NCBI GenBank assembly: GCA_964346145.1
Contig: CAYFTL010000005.1
Location: 16,999-80,998 of the forward strand
Direction of reading: 5' to 3'
Length of the DNA stretch: 64,000 nt
Source of the DNA: CAYFTL01 sp964346145
Lineage (GTDB): Bacteria; Bacillota; Clostridia; Christensenellales; Aristaeellaceae
Shown: positions 55,424 to 64,000 of the stretch, one piece after another
How positions within the stretch are numbered: position 1 is the stretch's first letter
Layout of the letters: each line of letters starts with the position of its first letter
Program-made: the position numbers and the translations under genes
The notes under the pieces: model-generated
Database searches by the model: none
What the model was told of the DNA's origin: nothing
The model's input: only the letters and a program-made list of their open reading frames with translations

Positions 55424-55450
55424 CGTCAATTTATTCATAAAAACCAAAAC

Positions 55451-55483
55451 AAATGGCCTGCACTTAAAAGTGTAGGCCATTTT
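55451..55483 (+). terminator. Intrinsic terminator after clpX
   Basis: AAATGGCCTGCACTT pairs with AAGTGTAGGCCATTT apart from one mismatch, with a tight loop and TTTTC tail. It lies 27 bases after the stop. Confidence 0.82.
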
Positions 55484-55841
55484 CTGTGTTGTTTAAGACA
55501 TTTTTGCCGATTCTGACAATAGCGAAAGCGCTGGCAGATATAAAAAGTATTTTGAAATACCATCAACATCATCTAGCTTTCCCCCTAAAATACAGAAGGA
55601 GGGAGGCCAGATATCCAAAAGGGAAGAAGTAACTGGGCCTATTCGAACAATTTCAACTTTATCCAAGACAATTGGCGAAAGCTTAATTCAAAATACCCTT
55701 TCAAAGGTAGCCCGAAGAAACAATACGGATGATGCAAGTCATTTCGGGATCCCTTGAGGGGTATAGCTTGTATAATGCGCTTTTAGAACTATTCAAGGCT
55801 CTGGTTTATCAGCAGTTTTGAAGTTTCGCTTATTCAAGCAC
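55484..55841. other. Intergenic region between clpX and guaB; possible start-lost small ORF
   Basis: About 360 bases between convergent units. A frame of 48 codons from ATA at 55611 to TGA at 55755-55757 on the plus strand is preceded by a perfect AAGGAGG with eight-base spacing, but it has no ATG, GTG or TTG. It may be a decayed or non-standard small gene. Nothing else was recognised. Confidence 0.35.
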
Positions 55842-57350
55842 TTATTGTCTAGATGAAAAATTTTGATCCTTCAATACTACGTCATGAGCACCGCCTTCAA
55901 TGATGCTGGTGGAAGATACCAAGGTTATCTTGGCATCTCTTTGCAGTTCTGGAATGCTTAAGGCACCACAATTACACATTGTGCTCTTTATTTTGCTGAG
56001 GGTAAGACCTACGTTGTCCTTTAAGGCGCCGGCGTAGGGGACATAGGAATCAACGCCTTCTTCAAAGGAAAGTTTGTCATCGCCACCCATATCGTAGCGT
56101 TGCCAGTTGCGGGCGCGCGCCGAACCTTCACCCCAATATTCCTTCATATAGCTCCCGTTGATGGTTACCCTATTGGTCGGGCTTTCGTCAAAACGAGAGA
56201 AATAACGTCCGAGCATTACAAAATCACTGCCCATTGCTAAAGCTAAGGTCATATGATAATCGTGAACGATTCCGCCGTCAGAGCAAATGGGGATGTAGAT
56301 GCCCGTCTTTTCAAAATACTCATTCCGCGCTTTTGTAACTTCCTGCACTGCAGTAGCCTGACCGCGGCCAATTCCCTTTTGCTCGCGGGTTATGCAGATG
56401 GATCCACCGCCGATGCCGATTTTTACAAAATCGGCGCCAGCTTCGGCCAGGAAAAGAAAACCGTCCCGATCTACCACATTGCCTGCGCCAACCTTGACCG
56501 AATCGCCATATGTTTCACGGATATATTCCAGCGTAATCTTTTGCCACTCAGTATAACCTTCCGAAGAGTCAATGCACAGCACATCTGCGCCGGCTTCAAC
56601 CAGCGCAGGCACCCGCTCTTTGTAATCGCGGCTGTTAATGCCCGCACCGACCATGTAGCGCTTATGGCTGTCTAAAAGCTCGTTAGGGTTCTCTTTATGG
56701 TTTGAATAGTCTTTTCGGAAGATGAAATACATCAGTCGGCCTTCATCATCGACGATGGGCAAAGAATTGAGCTTATGCTCCCAAATAATATCGTTGGCCT
56801 CTTTGAGGGTAGTATTTTTTTCTCCGCATACCAATTCCTCTCTAGGAGTCATAAATTCAGACACTTTGGTGTTAACGTCCATACGGCTTACGCGGTAATC
56901 TCGGCTGGTAACTATGCCCAAAAGTTTGCCGTTGGCGGTGGCATCGTCCGTGACAGCTACCGTAGAATGTCCGGTTTTTTTCTTAAGTTCGAGGATATCT
57001 GCTAAAGTTTGGTCTGGGCGAATGTTGGAGTCACTAACCACGAAACCGGCCTTATAGCTCTTTACGCGGCGGATCATTTCTGCTTGATTTTCTATGCTTT
57101 GGGAACAAAAGATAAAGGATAATCCGCCTTCTTTGGCCAGAGCGATGGCCATCTGATCGTCCGAAACCGATTGCATAATGGCCGAAACCAGGGGAATATT
57201 GAGAGTAATGGGGGACTCTTCACCCTTTTTGAATTTAACCAGTGGGGTTTTCAAACTCACATTGTCGGGAATGCATGCCGTTGACGAATAACCGGGGATT
57301 AATAGATACTCGTTAAAGGTGCGTGATGGTTCGTTGAAATAGGTGGCCAT
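55842..57350 (-). CDS. guaB: IMP dehydrogenase (Tritrichomonas-like subfamily)
   Basis: A 502-residue IMP dehydrogenase, which oxidises IMP to XMP with NAD+, the committed step of GMP synthesis. The catalytic Cys319 lies in [11 protein letters not shown], the mobile-flap Arg418-Tyr419 in NWQRYD, and two CBS domains lie at about 105-225. The wording of the active-site loops and the residue numbers match the Tritrichomonas foetus enzyme rather than the usual bacterial GuaB (GPGSICTTR). The start has AAAGGAG, and a consensus-like promoter is upstream. It is a single-gene unit on the minus strand. Confidence 0.95.
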   Translation of the reverse strand: MATYFNEPSRTFNEYLLIPGYSSTACIPDNVSLKTPLVKFKKGEESPITLNIPLVSAIMQSVSDDQMAIALAKEGGLSFIFCSQSIENQAEMIRRVKSYKAGFVVSDSNIRPDQTLADILELKKKTGHSTVAVTDDATANGKLLGIVTSRDYRVSRMDVNTKVSEFMTPREELVCGEKNTTLKEANDIIWEHKLNSLPIVDDEGRLMYFIFRKDYSNHKENPNELLDSHKRYMVGAGINSRDYKERVPALVEAGADVLCIDSSEGYTEWQKITLEYIRETYGDSVKVGAGNVVDRDGFLFLAEAGADFVKIGIGGGSICITREQKGIGRGQATAVQEVTKARNEYFEKTGIYIPICSDGGIVHDYHMTLALAMGSDFVMLGRYFSRFDESPTNRVTINGSYMKEYWGEGSARARNWQRYDMGGDDKLSFEEGVDSYVPYAGALKDNVGLTLSKIKSTMCNCGALSIPELQRDAKITLVSSTSIIEGGAHDVVLKDQNFSSRQ

Positions 57351-57406
57351 AAATTTTGTGCGCTCCTTTCAATGTAGCAAGAGGAATTTTTATTAATTAT
57401 TTCTAC

Positions 57407-57434
57407 TATATAACTCCTTAAGCATAGCAATCAA
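57407..57434 (-). promoter_or_regulatory. Promoter of guaB
   Basis: On the minus strand TTGATT (57429-57434), 16-base spacer, TATATA (57407-57412), about 57 bases before the start codon. Confidence 0.55.
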
Positions 57435-57484
57435 GGGATTTTGGGTTAAAAGTCAAAGTGCGCGAAAAAATACAAACATAGAAA

Positions 57485-58570
57485 CTAATCTTCGCTTGAA
57501 TCTTCAGCCGAATCTTGTCGCAGTTGCACCGAGTTGGCTGCGAGTCTGCGCTTATCGTCGCTCATGGCCGCATAATGCTTGCGCGTGGTGTTTACATCGG
57601 CATGGCCAAGCACATCAGCCACCAGATAAATGTCTCCGGTCTCGCGATAGAGGTTGGTGCCGAAGGTGCTGCGCAATTTATGGGGACTGATGTTTTTTTT
57701 GAGCGGAGCAGCGAGCAGTGCATATTTTTTTACCATATTTTCAACTGCTCGTACGCTCATGCGCTTGCGCTGTAGCGATAGAAATAAGGCCTGCTCATGG
57801 CCTGGCAAAGCTTCTTGTTTTTTTCTATATTCCATGTATTCCCGAAATATATCGGCAACTTCGTCTGGGAAATACAAAACCTCTTGATTGCCGCCTTTCC
57901 TGGTTGCCAGAAATCCATTGATTTCAAAATCAATGTCATCGATATCCAGGCCCACGCATTCGCTTACACGAATGCCGGTACCTAAAAACAAGGTCAGCAT
58001 GGTTAAATCCCGAATCTGTGTCCGTTTATGGTATTTTTGCTGCCTGGTAGACAGGGAATCGCCTGATTCTGCAATGTCCAACATGCGCACCATTTCATCA
58101 ATCTCCAGCCGCAAAATAGGTTTTTCCCGGACTTTGGGCATCGGAACCAGTTCAGTAACATTGGCCGATACAATCTCGCGGCGATACAAATAGCGAAAAA
58201 AACTGCGCAAAGTAGAAAGTTTACGCATTTTACCAATCTCGCTATTCGTCGTCGCAGAATCGTTATTATTGTAGTATAAAGATAAGTATTCTAGAAATTG
58301 TTCGATGTGAACCACATTAATCCGAGGAAAGCATTCCAAATTCCATTGATCGTAAGCTACATTAGAGAACTCCGGAATTTCCGATTGTAGAAATTGAAAA
58401 AAGAGACGCAAATCGCGGGCGTACGCAAGCCTGGTCAGCGGTGATGTGGTTGGTTCGATTGCACGAAAAAAGTCGCTGCACGCAGTCGGCAACTCACGAA
58501 GCGTTTCCCGCAAAAGTTTTGTTTGATTGTGTGCGCGTTGCGTAGTGTAACGAATAGAATTGTTGGCCAT
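57485..58570 (-). CDS. Tyrosine recombinase (XerC/XerD-like)
   Basis: A 361-residue site-specific tyrosine recombinase. The catalytic set is complete: Arg201 (GTGIRVSE), Lys225, His297 and Arg300 (HKLRSTF), His323 (GHADVNTTR) and nucleophile Tyr333. The N-terminal core-binding domain (about 30-140) is a little longer than in XerC/D. The C-terminus ends in a charged Asp/Glu/Ser tail. The position beside lexA, without phage or integron genes, suggests a chromosomal Xer-type resolvase, but a mobile-element integrase cannot be excluded. The ATG is set by GGAGG. An 18-base tandem repeat lies 42-77 bases upstream. Confidence 0.9.
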   Translation of the reverse strand: MANNSIRYTTQRAHNQTKLLRETLRELPTACSDFFRAIEPTTSPLTRLAYARDLRLFFQFLQSEIPEFSNVAYDQWNLECFPRINVVHIEQFLEYLSLYYNNNDSATTNSEIGKMRKLSTLRSFFRYLYRREIVSANVTELVPMPKVREKPILRLEIDEMVRMLDIAESGDSLSTRQQKYHKRTQIRDLTMLTLFLGTGIRVSECVGLDIDDIDFEINGFLATRKGGNQEVLYFPDEVADIFREYMEYRKKQEALPGHEQALFLSLQRKRMSVRAVENMVKKYALLAAPLKKNISPHKLRSTFGTNLYRETGDIYLVADVLGHADVNTTRKHYAAMSDDKRRLAANSVQLRQDSAEDSSED

Positions 58571-58611
58571 ATAGAAAAACCTCCAAAGGAACAACGGGTA
58601 AGCGTTATCAC

Positions 58612-58647
58612 GGATATTGTTGTTATTAAGGATATTGTTGTTATTAA
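58612..58647. repeat. Two tandem copies of an 18-base repeat upstream of the recombinase gene
   Basis: Two perfect, adjacent copies of GGATATTGTTGTTATTAA (58612-58629 and 58630-58647). They lie 42-77 bases upstream of the recombinase start, between it and the Cys-rich mini-gene. They could be operator half-sites, recombinase-binding arms or simple slippage. Confidence 0.9.
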
Positions 58648-58793
58648 AATAGTATCACAATTCTCATTACAGCGCAATACTATTCGTAAAAGCTGTCTTT
58701 CGCGCATAGTATTAGATATCGACACTTTTAAGTTCACACCACCCTATTCTGTGATATGCCTACCCGTAATCGCTGCCACAAGCGCCATCATGA

Positions 58794-58982
58794 TCAGAGG
58801 TCCTGATCTTTGCTTGGTATAACTTCTTCAACTTCATCAATGATGATCGCACGGTAGTCTGCGTCCGACTGTATGCACTTCATGCAGCTATCACACACTT
58901 TGGAGGAATCCAAATCACAAACCTCGCATTGACCGCATTCGATACATTGGCGGTCAAATAGAATACATTCTTCTTTATTCAT
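58794..58982 (-). CDS. Cysteine-rich mini-protein, divergent from lexA
   Basis: A 62-residue acidic protein with eight Cys in the first 36 residues: Cys6, then 13, 16, 19, 22 (a CxxCxxCxxC run) and 30, 33, 36 (CxxCxxC). The spacing suits a zinc or iron-sulfur site. The second half is acidic (IIIDEVEEVIP) and lacks Cys. I do not recognise a named family. An AGGGGAT site precedes the ATG. It is divergent from lexA and shares its upstream region with the SOS box. The recombinase gene follows 223 bases downstream on the same strand. Confidence 0.78.
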   Translation of the reverse strand: MNKEECILFDRQCIECGQCEVCDLDSSKVCDSCMKCIQSDADYRAIIIDEVEEVIPSKDQDL

Positions 58983-59066
58983 TCTCTATCCCCTATCCTT
59001 CTATTAGCTGATAAGTCTTAATGATTTTTAGTTTTAAGGACTGATTTAAAAATCGCAAAACGTATG

Positions 59067-59080
59067 CGAACAAATGTTTG
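59067..59080. promoter_or_regulatory. lexA: Gram-positive SOS (LexA) box
   Basis: CGAACAAATGTTTG matches the Bacillus-type LexA operator CGAAC-N4-GTTYG in both half-sites. It overlaps the -35 of the lexA promoter, so LexA should repress its own gene, and it lies 85 bases before the divergent Cys-rich gene. Confidence 0.88.
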
Positions 59081-59107
59081 ATTTCGAGGCATATATTGTG
59101 CTATACT
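59078..59107 (+). promoter_or_regulatory. lexA: Promoter of lexA
   Basis: TTGATT (59078-59083), 18-base spacer, TATACT (59102-59107). The -35 overlaps the SOS box. Confidence 0.7.
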
Positions 59108-59144
59108 GAAACATAACGATATCATGAGGAGCGTGTATGCAGCG

Positions 59145-59747
59145 ATGAGCGAATTACGCCAGGATAATCAAAGCAAAATATTGGAATACATCAAACAAGA
59201 AATTCAAGACAAGGGCTATCCACCCTCTGTTCGGGAAATATGCCAAGCCGTCGGTTTAAAATCGACCTCTACCGTGCATGGCCACCTGACCAGGCTTGAA
59301 AAAAAAGGCTTAATCCGGCGCGACGCCACGAAACCCAGAGCTTTGGAGGTTTTAGAAGATCCGCTTGCCAAAGGACGTGATATTCCAATCGTAGGAAAAG
59401 TAACCGCCGGAATTCCCATACTTGCCCAAGAAAACATTGAAGAATATATGGTGATGCCCCAAGATTTTTTGCCCGGCGAGGAAGTTTTCGCTCTACGGGT
59501 GGAAGGCGAAAGCATGATCGAAGCGGGGATTTTGGACGGGGATCTGCTGATCGTTCGGAGCCAACCCACCGCTGAAAATGGCGAGATCGTAGTCGCCACC
59601 ATTGACGATGAGGCCACAGTAAAAAGGATCTTCTACGAAAAAGATACCGTGCGCCTACAACCCGAAAATCCGTTTATGGAGCCCATTTATTCAAAGGACG
59701 TGCAGGTAGTAGGCAAGGCCATCGGCTTATTCAGAACGATAAAATAA
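59145..59747 (+). CDS. lexA: SOS repressor LexA
   Basis: A 200-residue LexA. The winged-helix DNA-binding domain has [25 protein letters not shown] in sequence (about 24-48). The self-cleavage domain has the Ala-Gly cut site in GKVTAGIPI, catalytic Ser in [11 protein letters not shown], and Lys in DEATVKRIF. The ATG at 59145 fits the usual LexA N-terminus; AGGAG is 13 bases upstream, a little far, and in-frame ATG and GTG codons occur 21 and 12 bases earlier. It is autoregulated through the SOS box in its promoter. Confidence 0.95.
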   Translation: MSELRQDNQSKILEYIKQEIQDKGYPPSVREICQAVGLKSTSTVHGHLTRLEKKGLIRRDATKPRALEVLEDPLAKGRDIPIVGKVTAGIPILAQENIEEYMVMPQDFLPGEEVFALRVEGESMIEAGILDGDLLIVRSQPTAENGEIVVATIDDEATVKRIFYEKDTVRLQPENPFMEPIYSKDVQVVGKAIGLFRTIK

Positions 59748-59795
59748 AGCCAATATGAGAAAGACTGACGTTATGACCTTATCCGCCCGCCGTTC

Positions 59796-60218
59796 TTATA
59801 GCTTGCCTTTCCTGCTGCCGATGCGCAATCTGGCCGCAGCGCGCGCCAACGATGCCCGCGCCAAGTGATACTCCTGAATGCTTGCCTTTTGGCGCAGTTT
59901 CTCCTGTGCCCGGCGCTGTTCTTTCTCTGCCCGGGCAATATCAATATCTTCAGGCCACTCAATGGTTTGCACCAACATAAGCGTTTGATCGCTGGTTACG
60001 GTTACCATCCCATTGGATACGGCTGCCGACTTCCACCGACCTTCAAACTTTATGCGCACCTCGCCCTCGGCCACCGAAATGACCGTTTGCTCATGGCGAG
60101 GAAGTATAGAAATTTGTCCATCGGAAGTGTCGAAGGTCAGCACTTGTGCCGGTCCATCGAAGAAGGTTTTTTCAGGGGTAATGATTGATAAATTGAATGT
60201 GGCATTTTCCTTAGCCAT
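59796..60218 (-). CDS. atpC: ATP synthase F1 epsilon subunit
   Basis: A 140-residue epsilon subunit: an N-terminal beta-sandwich (about 1-88, with FDTSDGQISILPRH) and a C-terminal pair of helices rich in Arg, Ala and Glu that can brake the motor. It ends in a basic tail. It follows atpD by 12 bases and is the last gene of the F1 run. AAGGGGGG precedes the ATG. Confidence 0.92.
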   Translation of the reverse strand: MAKENATFNLSIITPEKTFFDGPAQVLTFDTSDGQISILPRHEQTVISVAEGEVRIKFEGRWKSAAVSNGMVTVTSDQTLMLVQTIEWPEDIDIARAEKEQRRAQEKLRQKASIQEYHLARASLARAAARLRIGSRKGKL

Positions 60219-60230
60219 TTAAATCCCCCC

Positions 60231-61649
<1,419 letters not shown>

Positions 61650-61655
61650 TTAACC

Positions 61656-62525
61656 TTACATGCGGCCAAATTCTGCACCCGACACAATTTCAGACAACTC
61701 TTGAGTGATTTCCGCCTGCCGCGCCCGGTGTAGTTCTTTGTCCAGTTTGTTCAGCATTTCATCTGCATTTTGGGTGGATGAGCTCATTGCTGTCATGCGT
61801 GCACACTGTTCGCTAGCAAAAGATTGCACCAAAGCGGCATAAATCAATCCAACCAGATACTGGAGAACCAGTTCGTTAAGCACTTCTTGCTTGGAGGGAT
61901 GGAAACTCAAATCCGCATGTGCGTTTTGCAGTGTGGGCACTTCTTGAAAATCTTCAGGAAGAATCGGCAGCAAACGCATAATTTGAGGCCTTTGTTCCAC
62001 CACAGAAATAGTCTCGGTAAAAATCACAAAAACTTCGTCCAGCAAATCGCTTGCATAAAGCCCGGACAAGGTTTCGGTAATGGAGCGCGCATCGTGCAGT
62101 GTAGGCTGCTGAATTACATGCAGATACTCTACGTCGACATTCAGATTTTTCCGCGCAAAAAATTCGCTCGCCATATGGCCGATTGTGAAAACCGAAGCAT
62201 TGCGGCTTATACTGATGCGCTGCCAAGCCAATTTGAGCACATTTTGATTGTATCCACCGCACAGCCCCTTATCCCCTGCAATGACCAAAAATGCTGTGCG
62301 CTCGCTCCCCTTATAATTGAAAAAAGTGTTTTGAACATCCGGCGTATTTTCCAAGATGAAGCGAATGTTGGAGCGAATTAGCTCATAATGGGTATGATTT
62401 TTTGTGAACATACCCATAGCCTTTTTCATTTTCGAGGAGGAAATCAGGCGCATCGCATTGGTGAGTTTGCGCGTATTGCTTACCACCTTTATATGATGGC
62501 GGATATCGGTTATAGACGCACTCAT
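61656..62525 (-). CDS. atpG: ATP synthase F1 gamma subunit
   Basis: A 289-residue gamma subunit, the rotor shaft of F1. The N-terminal helix has IRHHIKVVSNTRKLTNAMRLIS, and GDKGLCGGYNQN is the family's central signature. The C-terminal helix carries ARMTAMSSSTQNADEML. The gene starts five bases after the end of atpA, with GAGAGGTAGG upstream of the ATG. Confidence 0.95.
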   Translation of the reverse strand: MSASITDIRHHIKVVSNTRKLTNAMRLISSSKMKKAMGMFTKNHTHYELIRSNIRFILENTPDVQNTFFNYKGSERTAFLVIAGDKGLCGGYNQNVLKLAWQRISISRNASVFTIGHMASEFFARKNLNVDVEYLHVIQQPTLHDARSITETLSGLYASDLLDEVFVIFTETISVVEQRPQIMRLLPILPEDFQEVPTLQNAHADLSFHPSKQEVLNELVLQYLVGLIYAALVQSFASEQCARMTAMSSSTQNADEMLNKLDKELHRARQAEITQELSEIVSGAEFGRM

Positions 62526-62529
62526 AAAC

Positions 62530-64000
62530 CTACCTCTCTTGGAGCTTTCGGCTGCTGGACAACCACAATTCCGTGGCCGACTTTAAATCCTGCTGGTTTT
62601 CTTCAGATAAAGCTTTGCCTTCGGCAATGTCGTGCATAGTGCTCGGACAATTGTAGTCCAACCAGCCCGAAAAGTCCTGTTTGAACTGATAAAACAGCGC
62701 CATATCAATATCGTGTGGAACAAGACCATGGGTCACCGCATACAGCATACCCCACTTGATGTTCGCGTTTAATGGGTTTGTTGTTTGGTTGTTTAAAAAG
62801 TTCGGTCAACCTTTCTCCATAAGACAGCATGTCTTGCGTGCTGGCATCCAAATCCGACGCAAACTGGGCAAACACCAATATTTCCCGATATTGTGCAAGT
62901 TCCAAGCGGATATGAGAAGAAACTTTGCGCATGGATGACGCCTGTGCGGCACCGCCCACACGGCTCACCGACAAACCGACGTTGACCGCAGGCCGGATAC
63001 CCGAACGGAACAATTCGGTGTCCAGAAATATTTGTCCATCTGTGATCGAAATCACATTTGTGGGAATGTACGCTGATATATCGCTGTTTTGGGTTTCAAT
63101 GATAGGCAAAGCGGTCATGGAGCCGCCACCCTTTTCATCGCTCAGTTGGGCTGCGCGCTCCAGTAGCCTGGAATGCAAATAAAATACATCGCCCGGATAG
63201 GCTTCGCGTCCAGGAGGGCGGCGCAACAACAAAGACATCGTACGGTAAGCGACCGCATGCTTGCTCAGATCGTCGTACACGATCAATACATCGCGCCCCG
63301 AATACATAAAGTGCTCGGCGATGGCCGCGCCGGCATACGGCGCAATATACTGCATTGTAGCTGGATCGGCAGCCGATGCACTGACCACCGCACTATACTC
63401 CAGCGCGCCCGATTGGCGCAGCGTTTCGACCACTTGGGCTACGGTGGAGTTTTTTTGTCCAATGGCCACATAGATGCAGAATATATTCTTGTTTTTCTGA
63501 TTTAAGATGGCATCCAGCGCCACCGATCTTTTGCCCGTTTGACGATCGCCGATGATTAGCTCGCGCTGACCCAGTCCGATGGGAACGGTGGCATCTATTT
63601 CCATAATCCCGGTTTCCAAAGGCCTCGTTACCTGTTTGCGATCCAATATAGCCGGTGCGGGAGATTCTATGGGGCGCATATCTCGAGTATGAATCGGTCC
63701 TTTTCCATCTATGGGCTGCCCAAGGGGATTGACCACACGGCCAATCATCTCTTCTCCCACCGGGATTGAAAGCACCTGACCGGTGCCATAGCCGACCGTG
63801 CCGGTATGAATTCGTTCTTCACCGCTGAGCAGAACCACACCCACAGAATCAGGCTCTAGGTTCATTACTGTGCCGTAGGCGTTGTTCTCAAACTCGATCA
63901 GCTCGCCGTCGCAGCTGTCCAGCAGTCCATCCAGCCAGGCGATGCCACCGCCCCCCGAGCTAACCCGCCCTGTGCCGCGGATACCGGGTCTGCGCACACA
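62530..64000 (-). pseudogene. atpA: ATP synthase F1 alpha subunit, frameshifted and cut by the window edge
   Basis: Codes for the non-catalytic alpha subunit. About 25-30 N-terminal residues lie outside the window. Core motifs are normal ([50 protein letters not shown]). The frame breaks at a run of four G on the minus strand (62750-62753): one frame ends in unrelated residues, while the next frame continues the normal C-terminus from MLYAVTHG to base 62530. Removing one G restores a full-length protein. The Walker A reads GDRQTGKRS instead of GDRQTGKT. A sequencing or assembly error is the simplest cause of the frameshift; the rest of the operon looks functional. Confidence 0.88.

Noticed and set aside
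57485..58647. Integrated mobile element around the tyrosine recombinase
   Set aside because: No other phage, plasmid or transposon genes and no flanking att-like repeats were seen; neighbours are housekeeping genes.

Overview
The window is a gene-dense chromosomal segment of a low-to-moderate GC Firmicute, most likely a Clostridia-type anaerobe. The evidence is the gene neighbourhoods (secD-secF-recJ-relA-dtd-hemZ, zapA-U32-mutS2, rnjA-ylbF-mltG-U32, tig-clpP-clpX), a T-box leader before hisS, a Gram-positive SOS box before lexA, strong Shine-Dalgarno sites and frequent GTG/TTG starts. No rRNA, tRNA, CRISPR array, insertion sequence or prophage was recognised. Both ends cut genes: a flavodoxin-family gene at base 1 and atpA at base 64000.

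Layout. 1-11.2 kb (minus): protein export (secD, secF), DNA repair (recJ), stringent response (relA), D-aminoacyl-tRNA deacylase, an MBL hydrolase, hemZ, two tandem cyclophilins and a flavodoxin. 11.3-21.8 kb (plus): zapA, a long U32 protein, mutS2, an OmpR/histidine-kinase pair, then nfeD, floA, a disordered membrane-anchored protein and a LytTR regulator. 21.8-33.8 kb: a Gfo/Idh/MocA oxidoreductase (minus), then a B12-dependent diol/glycerol dehydratase operon with its reactivase and an adenosyltransferase but no microcompartment shell genes, then an AraM-type glycerol-1-phosphate dehydrogenase with an AraL-like HAD phosphatase, a GNAT-esterase fusion and an L,D-transpeptidase lipoprotein. 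34.1-37.9 kb (minus): a second HAD phosphatase, an MGDG-synthase-type glycosyltransferase, a 36-codon small ORF, a terminator and mgtE. 38-51.8 kb (plus): two TIM-barrel proteins, a deoxyinosine glycosylase, pyrimidine-nucleoside phosphorylase, T-box-hisS-aspS, rseC-like, trxA, rnjA, ylbF, mltG, a TrhP-like U32 protein and a nitroreductase. 52-55.5 kb: tig-clpP-clpX. 55.8-64 kb: an IMP dehydrogenase of the Tritrichomonas-like subfamily, a tyrosine recombinase, a Cys-rich mini-protein divergent from lexA, and the F1 part of an ATP synthase (atpA-atpG-atpD-atpC).

The points most worth following are: (i) the acidic-N-terminus small ORF and terminator in front of the magnesium transporter mgtE, a candidate leader-peptide attenuator; (ii) atpA, which carries both a one-base frameshift and an Arg in the Walker A Thr position; (iii) a GuaB that matches the eukaryotic Tritrichomonas enzyme in length and catalytic numbering; (iv) the GNAT-esterase fusion beside G1P dehydrogenase; (v) the rnjA leader with two T-tailed hairpins; and (vi) an eight-cysteine mini-protein sharing the SOS-box intergenic region with lexA. 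Family assignments come from motif recognition; no database search was run.
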